Shown in pieces: positions 48,429 to 57,488 of a stretch of 64,000 bases of DNA (within the stretch, counting starts at the first letter, position 1; each line of letters starts with the position of its first letter). Below the pieces are notes generated by a model that saw nothing but the letters and a program-made list of their open reading frames with translations, did no database searches and was not told where the DNA came from. Source of the stretch: CAVPDA01 sp963702495 (GTDB taxonomy: Bacteria > Pseudomonadota > Gammaproteobacteria > Burkholderiales > Rhodocyclaceae). The position numbers were made by a program, and so were the translations under genes. The stretch is taken from assembly GCA_963702495.1 (NCBI GenBank), contig CAVPDA010000018.1, positions 1 to 64,000 on the forward strand, read 5' to 3'.

Positions 48429-49243
48429 AACGCCGATTGACGCTCGGACTGCTGGCGGCCGCCTGCCTCTGCACAGGACTCGCCCAAGGCGAGGACAAGT
48501 TCATCACCGTAGCCTCCACCACCTCCACCGAACAGTCCGGCCTCTTCGGCTATCTGTTGCCGCTGTTCCAGAACAAGACCGGCATCCAGGTACGCGTGGT
48601 GGCGCTGGGCACCGGCCAGGCGCTCGATACCGGGCGCCGCGGTGATGCCGATGTGCTGTTCGTGCACGACAAGCCGGCGGAGGAGAAGTTCGTTGCCGAG
48701 GGCTTCGGCGTGGAACGTAAGGAAGTGATGTACAACGACTTCGTCCTGGTCGGTCCGAAAGCCGATCCGGCCAAGATCGGAGGCGGCAAGGACATCCTCG
48801 AAGCCCTGAAGAAGATCGAGGCAGCCAAGGCGCCGTTCGTGTCGCGGGGCGACAAGAGCGGCACCCACGCGGCGGAACTGCGCTACTGGAAGGCGGCCGG
48901 CATCGACCTGGAAAAGACCAAGGGCCCCTGGTACAAGGAGACCGGCTCCGGCATGGGGCCGGCGCTGAACACCGCATCGTCGATCAATGCCTACGTCCTG
49001 ACCGACCGCGGTACCTGGCTGTCGTTCAAGAACCGGGGCGAGCTGAACATCCTGGTGGAAGGCGACCAGCGCCTCTTCAATCAGTACGGCGTCATGCTGG
49101 TGAATCCGGCCAAGCATCCGCACGTGAAGAAGGAACTGGGCCAGCAGTTCGTCGACTGGGTTGTCTCGCCGGAGGGGCAGACCGCGATCGCCGGCTACAA
49201 GATCGGCGGCGAGCAGTTGTTCTTCCCCAACGCCAAGAAGTAG
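48419..49243 (+). CDS. tupA: Tungstate-binding periplasmic protein TupA
   Basis: The 274-residue protein begins with a signal peptide (MDVKRRLTLGLLAAACLCTG, cleavage near AQG). The mature part starts ITVASTTSTEQSGLF (29-43), the TTSTEQSG oxyanion loop typical of TupA. Other family marks are DVLFVHDKPAEEKF, NDFVLVGP, FVSRGDKSGTHAAELRYW and YKETGSGMGPALNTAS. TupA proteins bind tungstate far more tightly than molybdate. AAAGGAG precedes the ATG, which overlaps the tupC end by ten bases. It ends the mop-tupB-tupC-tupA operon. This gene order (permease, ATPase, binding protein) differs from the common tupA-first arrangement. Confidence 0.94.
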   Translation: MDVKRRLTLGLLAAACLCTGLAQGEDKFITVASTTSTEQSGLFGYLLPLFQNKTGIQVRVVALGTGQALDTGRRGDADVLFVHDKPAEEKFVAEGFGVERKEVMYNDFVLVGPKADPAKIGGGKDILEALKKIEAAKAPFVSRGDKSGTHAAELRYWKAAGIDLEKTKGPWYKETGSGMGPALNTASSINAYVLTDRGTWLSFKNRGELNILVEGDQRLFNQYGVMLVNPAKHPHVKKELGQQFVDWVVSPEGQTAIAGYKIGGEQLFFPNAKK

Positions 49244-49370
49244 ACTGGGCCCGCGCGTGGCTTCGGCATCACGACGCCCGCTCAGAGCGGTGACCATGGC
49301 AGCGATCCCCTGGACGCGATCGCCTCGACGACAAGAACGCTGAACTGCAACTGAATTCAAGGAGCCACTC

Positions 49371-50390
49371 ATGCAACTCGGAATGATCGGCTTGGGGCGG
49401 ATGGGTGCCAACATGGTTCGGCGTCTTCTGAAGAATGGCCATGAATGCGTGGTCTTCGACCGATCGCCGAACGCCGTGCAGGCGCTCGCCGGCGAGAAGG
49501 CGAGCGGCGCGTCCTCCCTCGCAGATTTCGTCAGCCAGATCACCCGGCCGCGCGCAGTGTGGCTGATGGTGCCGGCGGCGGCGGTGGACGACAGCATCGG
49601 GGATCTGCTGCCCTTGCTCGAGTCGGGCGACATTCTCATCGACGGCGGCAATTCGCACTATGTCGACGACATCCGCCGCGCCGAGGATCTGCGCGCCAGG
49701 GGCATCCACTACGTCGATGTCGGTACCAGCGGCGGAGTCTGGGGCCTGGAGCGCGGCTACTGCATGATGATCGGCGGCGAAGAGGAAGTGGTCGGACACC
49801 TCGACCCGATCTTCGCCACCCTGGCCCCGGGCACCGGCAATATCGACCGCACCCCCGGCCGTTACAAGACGGGCGGCACCGCCGAGCAGGGCTACCTGCA
49901 CTGCGGGCCGAACGGCGCCGGCCACTTCGTCAAGATGGTCCATAACGGCATCGAGTACGGCATCATGGCCGCCTATGCCGAGGGTTTCGGCATCCTGGGC
50001 GCCGCCAACGTCGGCAGCCAGTCGCACGCCGTAGACGCCGAGACTACGCCGCTGCGCCATCCCGAGCACTACCGCTACGACCTGGCTCTCGGCGACATCG
50101 CGGAGGTGTGGCGGCGCGGCAGCGTGATCGCCTCGTGGCTGCTCGATCTCACCGCGGCGGCACTGCTCGAAGATCCGGTGCTGGCGAAATTCGCCGGCCG
50201 CGTCTCCGATTCCGGCGAGGGACGCTGGACGATCAAGGCAGCGGTCGACGAGGGCGTTCCCACGCCAGTTCTCACCACCGCGCTCTACGAGCGGTTCAAC
50301 TCGCGCGGCGCTGCGGACTTCCAGAACAAGCTGCTCTCCGCCATGCGCTACCAGTTCGGCGGGCACATCGAGAAACAGGCCGACAAGTGA
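49371..50390 (+). CDS. gnd: 6-phosphogluconate dehydrogenase, decarboxylating (short NAD-type)
   Basis: This 339-residue enzyme oxidises and decarboxylates 6-phosphogluconate to ribulose 5-phosphate. The Rossmann motif is GMIGLGRMGANM (4-15), the substrate loop is ILIDGGNSHYVDD, the catalytic segment is GTSGGVWGLERGYCMMIGG, and HFVKMVHNGIEYG holds the catalytic Lys and the NGIEY substrate contact. The length (about 300-340) is that of the short, often NAD-linked form, not the 470-residue enteric form. AAGGAG is placed well before the ATG. It stands alone 127 bases after tupA and converges on the FeoB-like gene, so no operon is evident. The cofactor choice is inferred from family, not read from a specific residue. 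Confidence 0.92.
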   Translation: MQLGMIGLGRMGANMVRRLLKNGHECVVFDRSPNAVQALAGEKASGASSLADFVSQITRPRAVWLMVPAAAVDDSIGDLLPLLESGDILIDGGNSHYVDDIRRAEDLRARGIHYVDVGTSGGVWGLERGYCMMIGGEEEVVGHLDPIFATLAPGTGNIDRTPGRYKTGGTAEQGYLHCGPNGAGHFVKMVHNGIEYGIMAAYAEGFGILGAANVGSQSHAVDAETTPLRHPEHYRYDLALGDIAEVWRRGSVIASWLLDLTAAALLEDPVLAKFAGRVSDSGEGRWTIKAAVDEGVPTPVLTTALYERFNSRGAADFQNKLLSAMRYQFGGHIEKQADK

Positions 50391-50445
50391 CGATACGACG
50401 CAGGACATCACGAATGCGCGCGCCGATTGCGTGCGCCGGCGCCCG

Positions 50446-52497
50446 CTAGACGATCAGTCGCAGCAGTTCCAGCACGGCGCGGGTCGCTCCGGCAATGGCC
50501 AGCGCCGCCGTGACCGACAGCGCCACCGAAAACAGGGCCGGGCCTCGGCCGACCACTTTCAGCATCACGGCAAAGGTGGACACGCAGGGGATGTAGAAGG
50601 TGAGGAAGACGAGGAAGGTGAAGATCTGCACCCCGTCGAGTAGCGGCACGATGTCCTGGGTGCCCAGGGCCTGATAGATCATCAGCAGGGACAGTTCCTT
50701 GCGCAGCACGCCGAACAGGATGGGAACGCCGAGCACCAGCGGCAGCCCCAGCCACCATTCGGTCACGGGTCGGAGCAGCGCGTTGATCACGGCGTCGGCG
50801 CCGAAGTGGCCGAGCAGCGCCAGCACGATGCTGCCGGCCACGAGCAGCGGCGTGACGATGGTGACGATGTCCTGGGTGCGCGACCAGGTATTGCGCCACA
50901 GGGCATCCCGGGACGGCAGGCGGTAGGGCGGAATCGGCTGCACCAGGCCGGGCACGCTGTCGGCGTAGCGGCGAGCCAGGACACGACCCAGCAGCGCGAT
51001 CGCCAGCAGCGTGAGCATGAAGATCGCGAACACGCCGATGCCGCCGAGGTACTTGCCGCCGAGCGCCAGGATGATGGCGGAGCGGGCGGAGCAGGGCACG
51101 AAGGTGATGAGCAGCGCGGCCACCACGCGCTCCCGGCCGGAGACGCTGGCCGCCGCGGCCGAGATCGCGGGAACATTGCAGCCGAGTCCGATCAGGAACG
51201 GCACGGCGACTCCACCGTGCAGGCCGATGCGGTGGAAGCCGCGATCGACCACGAAAGCCACCCGGTGCATGACGCCCGATTCCTCCAGCGCAACCAGCAG
51301 CAGGACCAGCGGGATCATGTAGGGCACGACGATGCCGACGAGTCCGACCAGGGCGTCCGCCACCGCGCGGCCGACGACGCCGGCGGTAGACGTCGGCTGC
51401 CACTGCTGCACCCATTGCGCCAGCCGCGCCGAGGTGGCGGCATCGATCGCGGAACTGACCTGGAACACGAAGATCAGCACCAGGGCGAATACGCCGAGGC
51501 TGCCGATCAGGCCCCAGTGCGGATGCAGGAACAGTTCATCGAGCCAGCGCCGCCAGCCTTCCGTATCCGGCGCCGCGCTGAGACTGGTCACGCTCTCGTA
51601 CAGCAGCGCCGCGCGGTGGTGGCGATCGGCGTGCATCTCGTCGGTCAGCGGGCGCGGCAGCACGCGCTGCGCCGCCGCGCGCGCCGCCATGACCTCGGGC
51701 ACCCACTGCGGAAAGTGCTCGCCCAGTTCGCGGCAGAAGTAGTCGTCGTTTTCCGCCAACTGCGTGACCAGCAGCGCACGCGGCACCTGAAACGCGGCTT
51801 CGATCTCGGGACGGCCGACGACCGCACTCAGGGCTTCGAGGCTCTGCGCGAGGTGGGCGCTCGGCGGCTGCGGTAGCGGGCAGGCCTGCTCCCGGGTCGC
51901 ATTCACCGCCGCCTCGAACAGAGCGAGAATGCCCTTGCCCATGTGCGCGACCGTCGGCACCACGGTCACGCCGAGACGCTCGCTCAACTGGGTGACGTTG
52001 ATGTACAGGCCCTTCTGCCGCGCCTCGTCCATGCGATTCAGCGCGATCACCAGCGGGCGGCCGAGGAGGCTGAGTTCGAGGCTCAGTTCCAGGTCCTGCT
52101 CGAGGGAAGTGGCGTCGACCACCTGAACCAGCACGTCGGGTGCCGGGAACGCGGCGGTCGGCTGCTCCGCTTCGTGGCCGGCGATCGCCGGCCAGCGGTC
52201 GCCCCACAGAAGATACATGAGCACGATGCGGTCGTGCTCCCGCAAGCGGTGCAGGGACTCGATATCCGGCAGATCGACCAGCGAGATCTGATCGAGCCCG
52301 ACGTCGACGACGCACTCCTCGTACGCCCCGCCGACACCCGCAAGGCGCTCGTGGCGCACCGCCGGGCTGGCCGCGGCCTGGAAGATGGTGCTCTTGCCGG
52401 TGCGCCGACGCCCCACCAGGGCGACGCGCGGACGCCGCTCGCCGCGCAGCAGGGGGCCGCGCAGCGGGATGATTCCGACTCGTTCTCTGGATGCCAC
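50446..52497 (-). CDS. FeoB-like ferrous iron transporter with atypical GTPase motifs
   Basis: The product has 683 residues. The N-terminal GTPase domain has G1 GRRRTGKST (29-37), a G3 region reading DLPDIESL instead of the FeoB DLPGTYSL, and NRMD as G4. The C-terminal half is a membrane region with the two FeoB gate motifs, IGLGCNVPAI and FVPCSARSAI, separated as expected. A second gate lies near LRKELSLLMIYQAL. Iron(II) import is the family role, but the changed G3 Gly and the lack of a neighbouring feoA or feoC make the substrate and regulation uncertain; manganese or a different metal is possible. The start is a GTG without a good ribosome binding site, so the N-terminus may be slightly longer. 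Confidence 0.85.
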   Translation of the reverse strand: MASRERVGIIPLRGPLLRGERRPRVALVGRRRTGKSTIFQAAASPAVRHERLAGVGGAYEECVVDVGLDQISLVDLPDIESLHRLREHDRIVLMYLLWGDRWPAIAGHEAEQPTAAFPAPDVLVQVVDATSLEQDLELSLELSLLGRPLVIALNRMDEARQKGLYINVTQLSERLGVTVVPTVAHMGKGILALFEAAVNATREQACPLPQPPSAHLAQSLEALSAVVGRPEIEAAFQVPRALLVTQLAENDDYFCRELGEHFPQWVPEVMAARAAAQRVLPRPLTDEMHADRHHRAALLYESVTSLSAAPDTEGWRRWLDELFLHPHWGLIGSLGVFALVLIFVFQVSSAIDAATSARLAQWVQQWQPTSTAGVVGRAVADALVGLVGIVVPYMIPLVLLLVALEESGVMHRVAFVVDRGFHRIGLHGGVAVPFLIGLGCNVPAISAAAASVSGRERVVAALLITFVPCSARSAIILALGGKYLGGIGVFAIFMLTLLAIALLGRVLARRYADSVPGLVQPIPPYRLPSRDALWRNTWSRTQDIVTIVTPLLVAGSIVLALLGHFGADAVINALLRPVTEWWLGLPLVLGVPILFGVLRKELSLLMIYQALGTQDIVPLLDGVQIFTFLVFLTFYIPCVSTFAVMLKVVGRGPALFSVALSVTAALAIAGATRAVLELLRLIV

Positions 52498-52699
52498 GTT
52501 GAAAGTGTAGTCGAAGGCGCCGCTGCCAACACGCGCCGCAGCCGGCCGGCTTGTCGGCTGCGCGGCCGACGCACGAAGTCACTCCGCAATCAATTACACG
52601 CACCCGCCACATCGTTGCGCCGCCCATAGCGCCGGCACCCCGTGAGTTCCGTCACGATGCCCTGCAACTGGCGGTCCCCTTCGTGACATATGCCCGTGC

Positions 52700-52790
52700 C
52701 GCCAAGTCTCTCGTCTGAGATACTGCAGCCGTCTCAATACTCCTCCCGGAAGAGACATTGGCCCCGCCCAGCGCGGGGCTATTTTTTTTT
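52700..52790 (+). ncRNA. Candidate small RNA with anti-Shine-Dalgarno loop and terminator
   Basis: Nested inverted repeats are visible: GTCTCT (52706-52711) pairs with AGAGAC (52751-52756), and inside it TGAGA (52716-52720) pairs with TCTCA (52732-52736). The single-stranded part between the two right arms carries CTCCTCCC (52740-52747), complementary to a Shine-Dalgarno sequence. A strong Rho-independent terminator follows at once. No open frame is present. C/U-rich CCUCC loops are known in some proteobacterial trans-acting sRNAs. I see no clear promoter, so the 5' end is a guess. Confidence 0.45.
52761..52790 (+). terminator. Strong Rho-independent terminator
   Basis: The stem GCCCCGC (52761-52767) and GCGGGGC (52773-52779) with a five-base loop is followed by TA and nine Ts (52782-52790). 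It acts on the plus strand, where no protein gene ends, so it should terminate a small transcript. Confidence 0.8.
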
Positions 52791-52958
52791 GCCTCGCCCA
52801 CACCGAACGGGTGAGGCCGGTCAGAGCGGATTCGGCGGACACGACGCCGGACGGCAAGCGACTGAACAGGGGGTACGAACACCTGCCGGGTCCGGCAGGC
52901 TGATGTTAGGCGGGGGGAAGCGACTTCTTCCCAGGACGCGCAGCGAAGCCAGGCGGCG

Positions 52959-52987
52959 GGTGCCGTTCCCCTTTGGGCAACGGCACC
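52959..52987. repeat. Perfect 9-bp inverted repeat (hairpin)
   Basis: GGTGCCGTT (52959-52967) and AACGGCACC (52979-52987) flank an 11-base loop. It lies about 90 bases after the stop of the minus-strand binding-protein gene. No T-run follows on either strand, so it is at best a processing or weak termination signal. Confidence 0.5.
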
Positions 52988-53078
52988 CTGATCGCGAAGC
53001 AGGCTTTCCTATTCGCCCCTGGCGTCAAGGGCACTGCGAAGTTCCGGGCAGACGATCCGCGGGTCGGCGCAGTCCGTC

Positions 53079-54215
53079 TCAGCGCAGGATCTTGCGATCC
53101 TTGCCGATGACGGTGAGCTCGACGTACTTCGAGCCGGCATGGCTGCCCGGGCCGTAGGCGAAAGTCATGCCGCCGGCATCGTATTCACGCATCGACTCCA
53201 TCGCCGACACGAACTTCTCGCGCGTGAGTTGCGCGCCGGAACGGCGCAGGCCTTCGACCAGAACCTTGGCACCGATGAAGGCCTCGAGGCTGGTGAACGA
53301 TGGCACGCCCTTGGCCCCCCTCACGTAGATGTCGCGGTACTCGGCCAGTACGGGCAGGGTGTCGACCCAGGGATAGGGCACGACCTGGGAGATGCCGACG
53401 CCGCGCCCCGCCTCCGCCAGATCGGCTGCGAGCGCTTCCGGACCCACCACCGAAAGTGTCATGAACTGCGGCTCATGGCCGGCGTTCTTCATCGCCGCGA
53501 TGAACTTGGCGGCGAGCTTGTAGGGACCGAATATGATGACGGCCTGGGGGTCGGCCTGGCCGATGGCGCGCACACCGGCATCGATTTCGTGCACGTTCTC
53601 GCCCGGATAGGTCGCGGAGGCCGCGACCCGCAGGTTCAGCTTCTTCAGGGCCGCTTCGGCGGTGGCCAGGGCTGCCCGCCCCGGCGCATGGTCCGGATGG
53701 AAGACCGCGATCTTCTTGACGCCGACTGTCGTGAGATGGTCGATGATGTGCTCGACCTCGTTGGCGAAACTGGCGCGTGTGTGAAAGATGTTGCGGTTGA
53801 AAGGCGTGCGCATGATCTCGTTGCCGTTGGCCGGGGCGACGAAAGGCACGTTGGCCTGGCTGATCACCGGCACCGCGGCATTGCACGTTGCCGCACCGAT
53901 GCAGCCGAAGATGAGGAAGGCCCCGCGCTGCTGAATGAGGGCGTTGTAGTTCGCCGTTGCGCGTTGCGGGTCGAAGCCGTCGTCCATCGTGTCGAGCACG
54001 ACCTTGCGGCCATGGATGCCGCCGCGCTTGTTGATTTGATCGAAATACGCCTGCGCACCGGCGCGCATCTGCTTGCCGAGTTCGGCCGAGGCTCCGGTGA
54101 GAGGAACCGACTGGCCGATGACGATGGGGGCGCCGCTGCCCCCGCTGTCAGGCGCAGCGGAACACGGCAGGGCGATGGCGGAAATGGCGGCGGCGAAGGC
54201 AAGGGCGTGGCGCAT
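53079..54215 (-). CDS. Branched-chain amino acid-type ABC substrate-binding protein (orphan)
   Basis: The product has 378 residues from the ATG at 54215, preceded by GGGAGA. The signal peptide is MRHALAFAAAISAIALPCSA, ending SAA. The mature part follows the LivJ/LivK-type (peripla_BP_6) pattern: PIVIGQSVPLTGASAELGKQ, GAQAYFDQINKRGGIHGRKV, ANYNALIQQRGAFLIFGCIG and AFIGAKVLVEGLRRSG. Members bind amino acids, amides or aromatic acids in the periplasm. No permease or ATPase genes are adjacent, so it must serve a transporter encoded elsewhere or a sensor. The ligand cannot be told. The open frame starts further up at 54350, but that part has no signal peptide logic. Confidence 0.88.
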   Translation of the reverse strand: MRHALAFAAAISAIALPCSAAPDSGGSGAPIVIGQSVPLTGASAELGKQMRAGAQAYFDQINKRGGIHGRKVVLDTMDDGFDPQRATANYNALIQQRGAFLIFGCIGAATCNAAVPVISQANVPFVAPANGNEIMRTPFNRNIFHTRASFANEVEHIIDHLTTVGVKKIAVFHPDHAPGRAALATAEAALKKLNLRVAASATYPGENVHEIDAGVRAIGQADPQAVIIFGPYKLAAKFIAAMKNAGHEPQFMTLSVVGPEALAADLAEAGRGVGISQVVPYPWVDTLPVLAEYRDIYVRGAKGVPSFTSLEAFIGAKVLVEGLRRSGAQLTREKFVSAMESMREYDAGGMTFAYGPGSHAGSKYVELTVIGKDRKILR

Positions 54216-54397
54216 CTGGGTCTCCCGGTTTCGAATTGAGTCGATCCGGAAAATAGCAGGTGCCCCAGGCGGGAGCCCATGAACCATTTGGCATTGCGGC
54301 GGCTGTGTCGGCCGCTGCGTGATCGAATGCGCGGAGCGTCCGTGCGCCATGTCACGAAGGCGCCCGCGCCTGAGACGCCGGCACCGCAGCCGGCGGC

Positions 54398-55975
54398 TCA
54401 GGCGCCGCCCGCCCCCGCCGTCGCCAGCCGCAGCAGGGCGTACTCCATGCTGTCGGACAGTGCGCGCCAGCTCGCCTCGATGATGTTGGCGCTGGCCCCG
54501 ACCGTGGTCCAGCTTTCGCTGCCGCTCTGGAAATCGATGAGCACCCGCGTCGTCGCCGCGGTGCCGGTGGTGCTGTCGAGAATGCGCACCTTGTAGTCGG
54601 TGAGCCGCACCGTGCGCAGAACCGGGTAGGAACCGACCAGCGCCTCCTGCAGCGCGGCGGCAAGCGCGTCCACCGGACCCTTGCCCTCGGCCGCGGTGAA
54701 CTTGACCGTGTCAGCGACCTTCACCTTGACCGTCGCCTCGGCCAGCAGGCCCCGGCTGTGGCGGTGCTCGGTTATGACGAAGTAATCGATCAGCTCGAAC
54801 GGGCGGCCATAGCCGGGCTGGGTGCGGCGGAACATGAGTTCGACGCTGGCCTCCGCCGCCTCGAAGGTGAAGCCCTCGTGTTCCAGGTGCTTGATCTGAT
54901 GCAGCACCCGCTGCGACGCCTCGCGGTCGATGTCGATGCCCATGGCTTTCGCCTGGAACAGAATGTTGCCGCGCCCCGAAAGCTCCGAAGTCACCGAGCG
55001 CATGGCATTTCCCACCAGGGCCGGCTCGATATGCTGATAGGTGTCGCTGGCCTTGAGCATGGCGGCGACATGGATGCCGCCCTTGTGCGCGAATGCGCTG
55101 TGTCCGACATAGGGCTGGTGGTCGTCGTGCTTGAGGTTGGCGACTTCGGCCACGAAGCGCGAGAGGGAGGTGAGTTCTGCCAGCCGCCCGGGCGCCACGA
55201 CCTCGTGCCCCAGCTTGAGCTGGAGGTTGGGCAGCACGGTGACGAGATCGGCATTGCCTACGCGTTCGCCATAGCCGTTGATCGTCCCCTGCACCTGCGT
55301 GCAACCGCTGCGCACTGCGGCAAGGGTATTGGCCACGCCGCAACCGGAATCATTGTGGCAATGCACGCCGAGGGGGGCGGAAATACGCCGGCCGACCTCG
55401 CGCGTGATCTCCTCCACCTGCCACGGGAGTTTGCCGCCGTTGGTCTCGCACAGGACGAGCCAGTCCGCGCCGGCGCCGGCCGCCGCCTGCAGCACGGCGA
55501 GAGCGTAGTCGCGATGGGCGAGGAAGCCGTCGAAGAAGTGCTCGGCGTCGAACACCACTTCGCGTCCCATGCTCTTCATGTAGGCCACGCTCTCGCCGAT
55601 CATGGCCAGGTTCGCATCCAGCGTGGCGTCGAGCACATGGGTGACGTGATAGTCCCAGCTCTTGCCCACCAGCGTCACCACCGGCGTACCGGCATCGAGC
55701 AGCGCCTTGAGATTGGCGTCGGCGGCGCACTGGGTGTCCTTGCGACGGGTGCTCCCGAAGGCGGCGAGGCGTGTGCGGCCCAGGTTCATGCGGTTGGCGC
55801 GCGCGAAGAAATCGGCATCCTTGGGGTTGGAGCCCGGCCATCCGCATTCGATGTAATGGATGCCGAAATCCCCCAGCCGCCGGGCGATGGTGAGCTTGTC
55901 CTCGACGGAAAGCGAAATGTCCTCGCGCTGGGTGCCGTCGCGCAGGGTCGTGTCGTAGAGAAAGATCTGGGCCAT
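54398..55975 (-). CDS. cimA: (R)-citramalate synthase CimA
   Basis: The 525-residue enzyme condenses pyruvate and acetyl-CoA to citramalate, opening the threonine-independent isoleucine route. The DRE-TIM start LYDTTLRDGTQREDISLSVE (6-25), IECGWPGSNPKD, the metal motif GVHCHNDSGCGVANTLAAV and TINGYGERVGNADL are conserved. The C-terminal regulatory (LeuA dimer) domain from about residue 390 contains VTEHRHSRGLLAEATVKV-like sequence and KGPVDALAAAL, where isoleucine usually inhibits. The length is that of CimA, longer than homocitrate synthases, and CGWPGSNPKD favours CimA over 2-isopropylmalate synthase. It is monocistronic here, downstream of no other pathway gene. The start ATG lacks a strong ribosome binding site. 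Confidence 0.93.
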   Translation of the reverse strand: MAQIFLYDTTLRDGTQREDISLSVEDKLTIARRLGDFGIHYIECGWPGSNPKDADFFARANRMNLGRTRLAAFGSTRRKDTQCAADANLKALLDAGTPVVTLVGKSWDYHVTHVLDATLDANLAMIGESVAYMKSMGREVVFDAEHFFDGFLAHRDYALAVLQAAAGAGADWLVLCETNGGKLPWQVEEITREVGRRISAPLGVHCHNDSGCGVANTLAAVRSGCTQVQGTINGYGERVGNADLVTVLPNLQLKLGHEVVAPGRLAELTSLSRFVAEVANLKHDDHQPYVGHSAFAHKGGIHVAAMLKASDTYQHIEPALVGNAMRSVTSELSGRGNILFQAKAMGIDIDREASQRVLHQIKHLEHEGFTFEAAEASVELMFRRTQPGYGRPFELIDYFVITEHRHSRGLLAEATVKVKVADTVKFTAAEGKGPVDALAAALQEALVGSYPVLRTVRLTDYKVRILDSTTGTAATTRVLIDFQSGSESWTTVGASANIIEASWRALSDSMEYALLRLATAGAGGA

Positions 55976-56130
55976 GGAAAGCAGGAACCGGTGTTGCCGA
56001 AGCGGCTCATTATCCCCGAATCGGAGCCCTCCGATGAGGCCGCCTCTCCTGGCTGGTCTGGCACCGGGCTCTTAGGCCAAAGGTGAGATGGCGTCCCGCA
56101 CTCAGGCGCATAGAATTGCGCGTAAAGGAC

Positions 56131-57488
56131 ATGCTCCTGGCGGGAATCATGGTTCGAGCGTTACTCATTCTTCTGCTCGCGTTCTTGGCCGCCTCCACAG
56201 CGACGCTGGGCGCCGACAAGCAGGGCGCGGCCGATGCGGCGAAATGGGGGCGGCGCAGCGCACTCGTCATCGGCAACGGCACCTACAAGAGCGCGCCGCT
56301 GACCAATCCACCGCACGACGCGCGGCTCATGGCCGATGCGCTCAAGGCGGCCCAGTTCAAGGTGATCAAACTGGAAAACGCGTCGCGCGAGGCGATGCTG
56401 AAGGCGATCTCGGACTTCGGCGACGAAATCGAGAAAGGCGGCGTCGGCGTCTTCTATTACGCCGGCCACGGCGTGCAGGTGCGCGGCGAGAATTATCTGC
56501 TGCCGGTGGACGTAACCATCACGCGCGAGGAGGAAATCCGCACCCGCGGGGTGAACGCGCAGGAGGTGCTGGATCGCATGGCCTCCGCCCGCAACGGACT
56601 GAACCTGGTGTTCCTCGATGCCTGCCGCAACGATCCTTTCCCGCGCAGTTCGCGCGGCGCAGCGCAGGGACTGGCGAAGATGGATGCCGCGCTGGGCATG
56701 CTGATCTCCTACGCCACCGCGCCCGGCAGCGTGGCGGAGGACGGCAGCGCCGGCAACAGCCCGTACACCCGCTATCTGGCCTCGACCATCAAGACGCCCG
56801 GGCTGCGCATCGAGGACGTGCTGAAGCGCGTGCGCTCGTCCGTGCGCCAGGATACCGACGGCCGGCAGATCACCTGGGACAACAGTTCCATCGAAGGGGA
56901 GTTTTACTTCGTGCCGGGAGACGGCACCGCGCCGGCATGCGGTCGATACCGGCACCAGCGCCGAGGTGGCGTTCTGGAACAGCATCAGGAATTCGCAGAA
57001 TCCGCAGGAGTTCGATCTCTATCTCAAGCGTTACCCGAACGGCGACTTCGCCGAACTGGCCAGGGCCAGGCTCGACGCCCTGGCCACGGGCGACGCGCCC
57101 CGCCAGCCCGCCAGACCGGTCAAGGGCCGGCAGGCGGGAAGGCCGGCCGCCCCCGCTGCGGCGCCGGCAGCACCCGCCGTCACCGGCGACCGGAGCGGCA
57201 GTAGCACTGGCCCTGTTCCCGCGCCTTCCGGCCGGCCGCGTGACCGAGCAGGACATCGAGCACGCCTATCGGCTCAAGGAGCGGCTGCAGGTCATCGACG
57301 AAACGCGCGCCCGACAGCAGGCTGCGCTCGGCGCAACGGGCCGCGGCGGATCGATCCAGGAATTCGCCGAACGGTCCTGGAGGCAATGGCGCTCGGACAT
57401 CGATCGCCTCGTCGCCGCGAAGAAGCTCGACCAGGCCGAGGAACAGATCGCAGAGCGCGAGCAGACGCTGGGCATCGAGACCGAGTGA
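56131..57488 (+). pseudogene. Caspase-like (peptidase C14/metacaspase) secreted protein, frameshifted twice
   Basis: From the ATG at 56131 (or 56149) a signal peptide (VRALLILLLAFLAASTATLG) leads to a caspase-like domain: RRSALVIGNGTYKSAPLTNP, the catalytic His in FYYAGHGVQVRGENYLLPVD and the catalytic Cys in LVFLDACRNDPF. The His-Cys dyad is intact. Near 56935-56965 a one-base slip moves the reading to FWNSIRNSQNPQEFDLYLKR, a typical following helical repeat, and near 57230 a second slip moves it to EQDIEHAYRLKERLQVIDET up to the TGA at 57488. The full product would be about 450 residues. The frameshifts may be sequence errors. Such proteins are predicted periplasmic or surface proteases; the substrate is unknown. 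Confidence 0.8.

Larger units (their letters stand above)
52498..53078. other. Intergenic region with candidate sRNA and a hairpin
   Basis: This region of 581 bases lies between two minus-strand genes. No protein-coding frame is supported. It holds a plus-strand structured element ending in a strong terminator (52700-52790) and an isolated hairpin (52959-52987). A further short inverted repeat, CCTGCCGG and CCGGCAGG, lies near 52884-52902. The promoter of the FeoB-like gene should also lie in the left part. Confidence 0.5.

Noticed and set aside
52700..52760. TPP riboswitch, suggested by the CTGAGA string
   Set aside because: The second conserved TPP element is missing and no thiamine gene follows.
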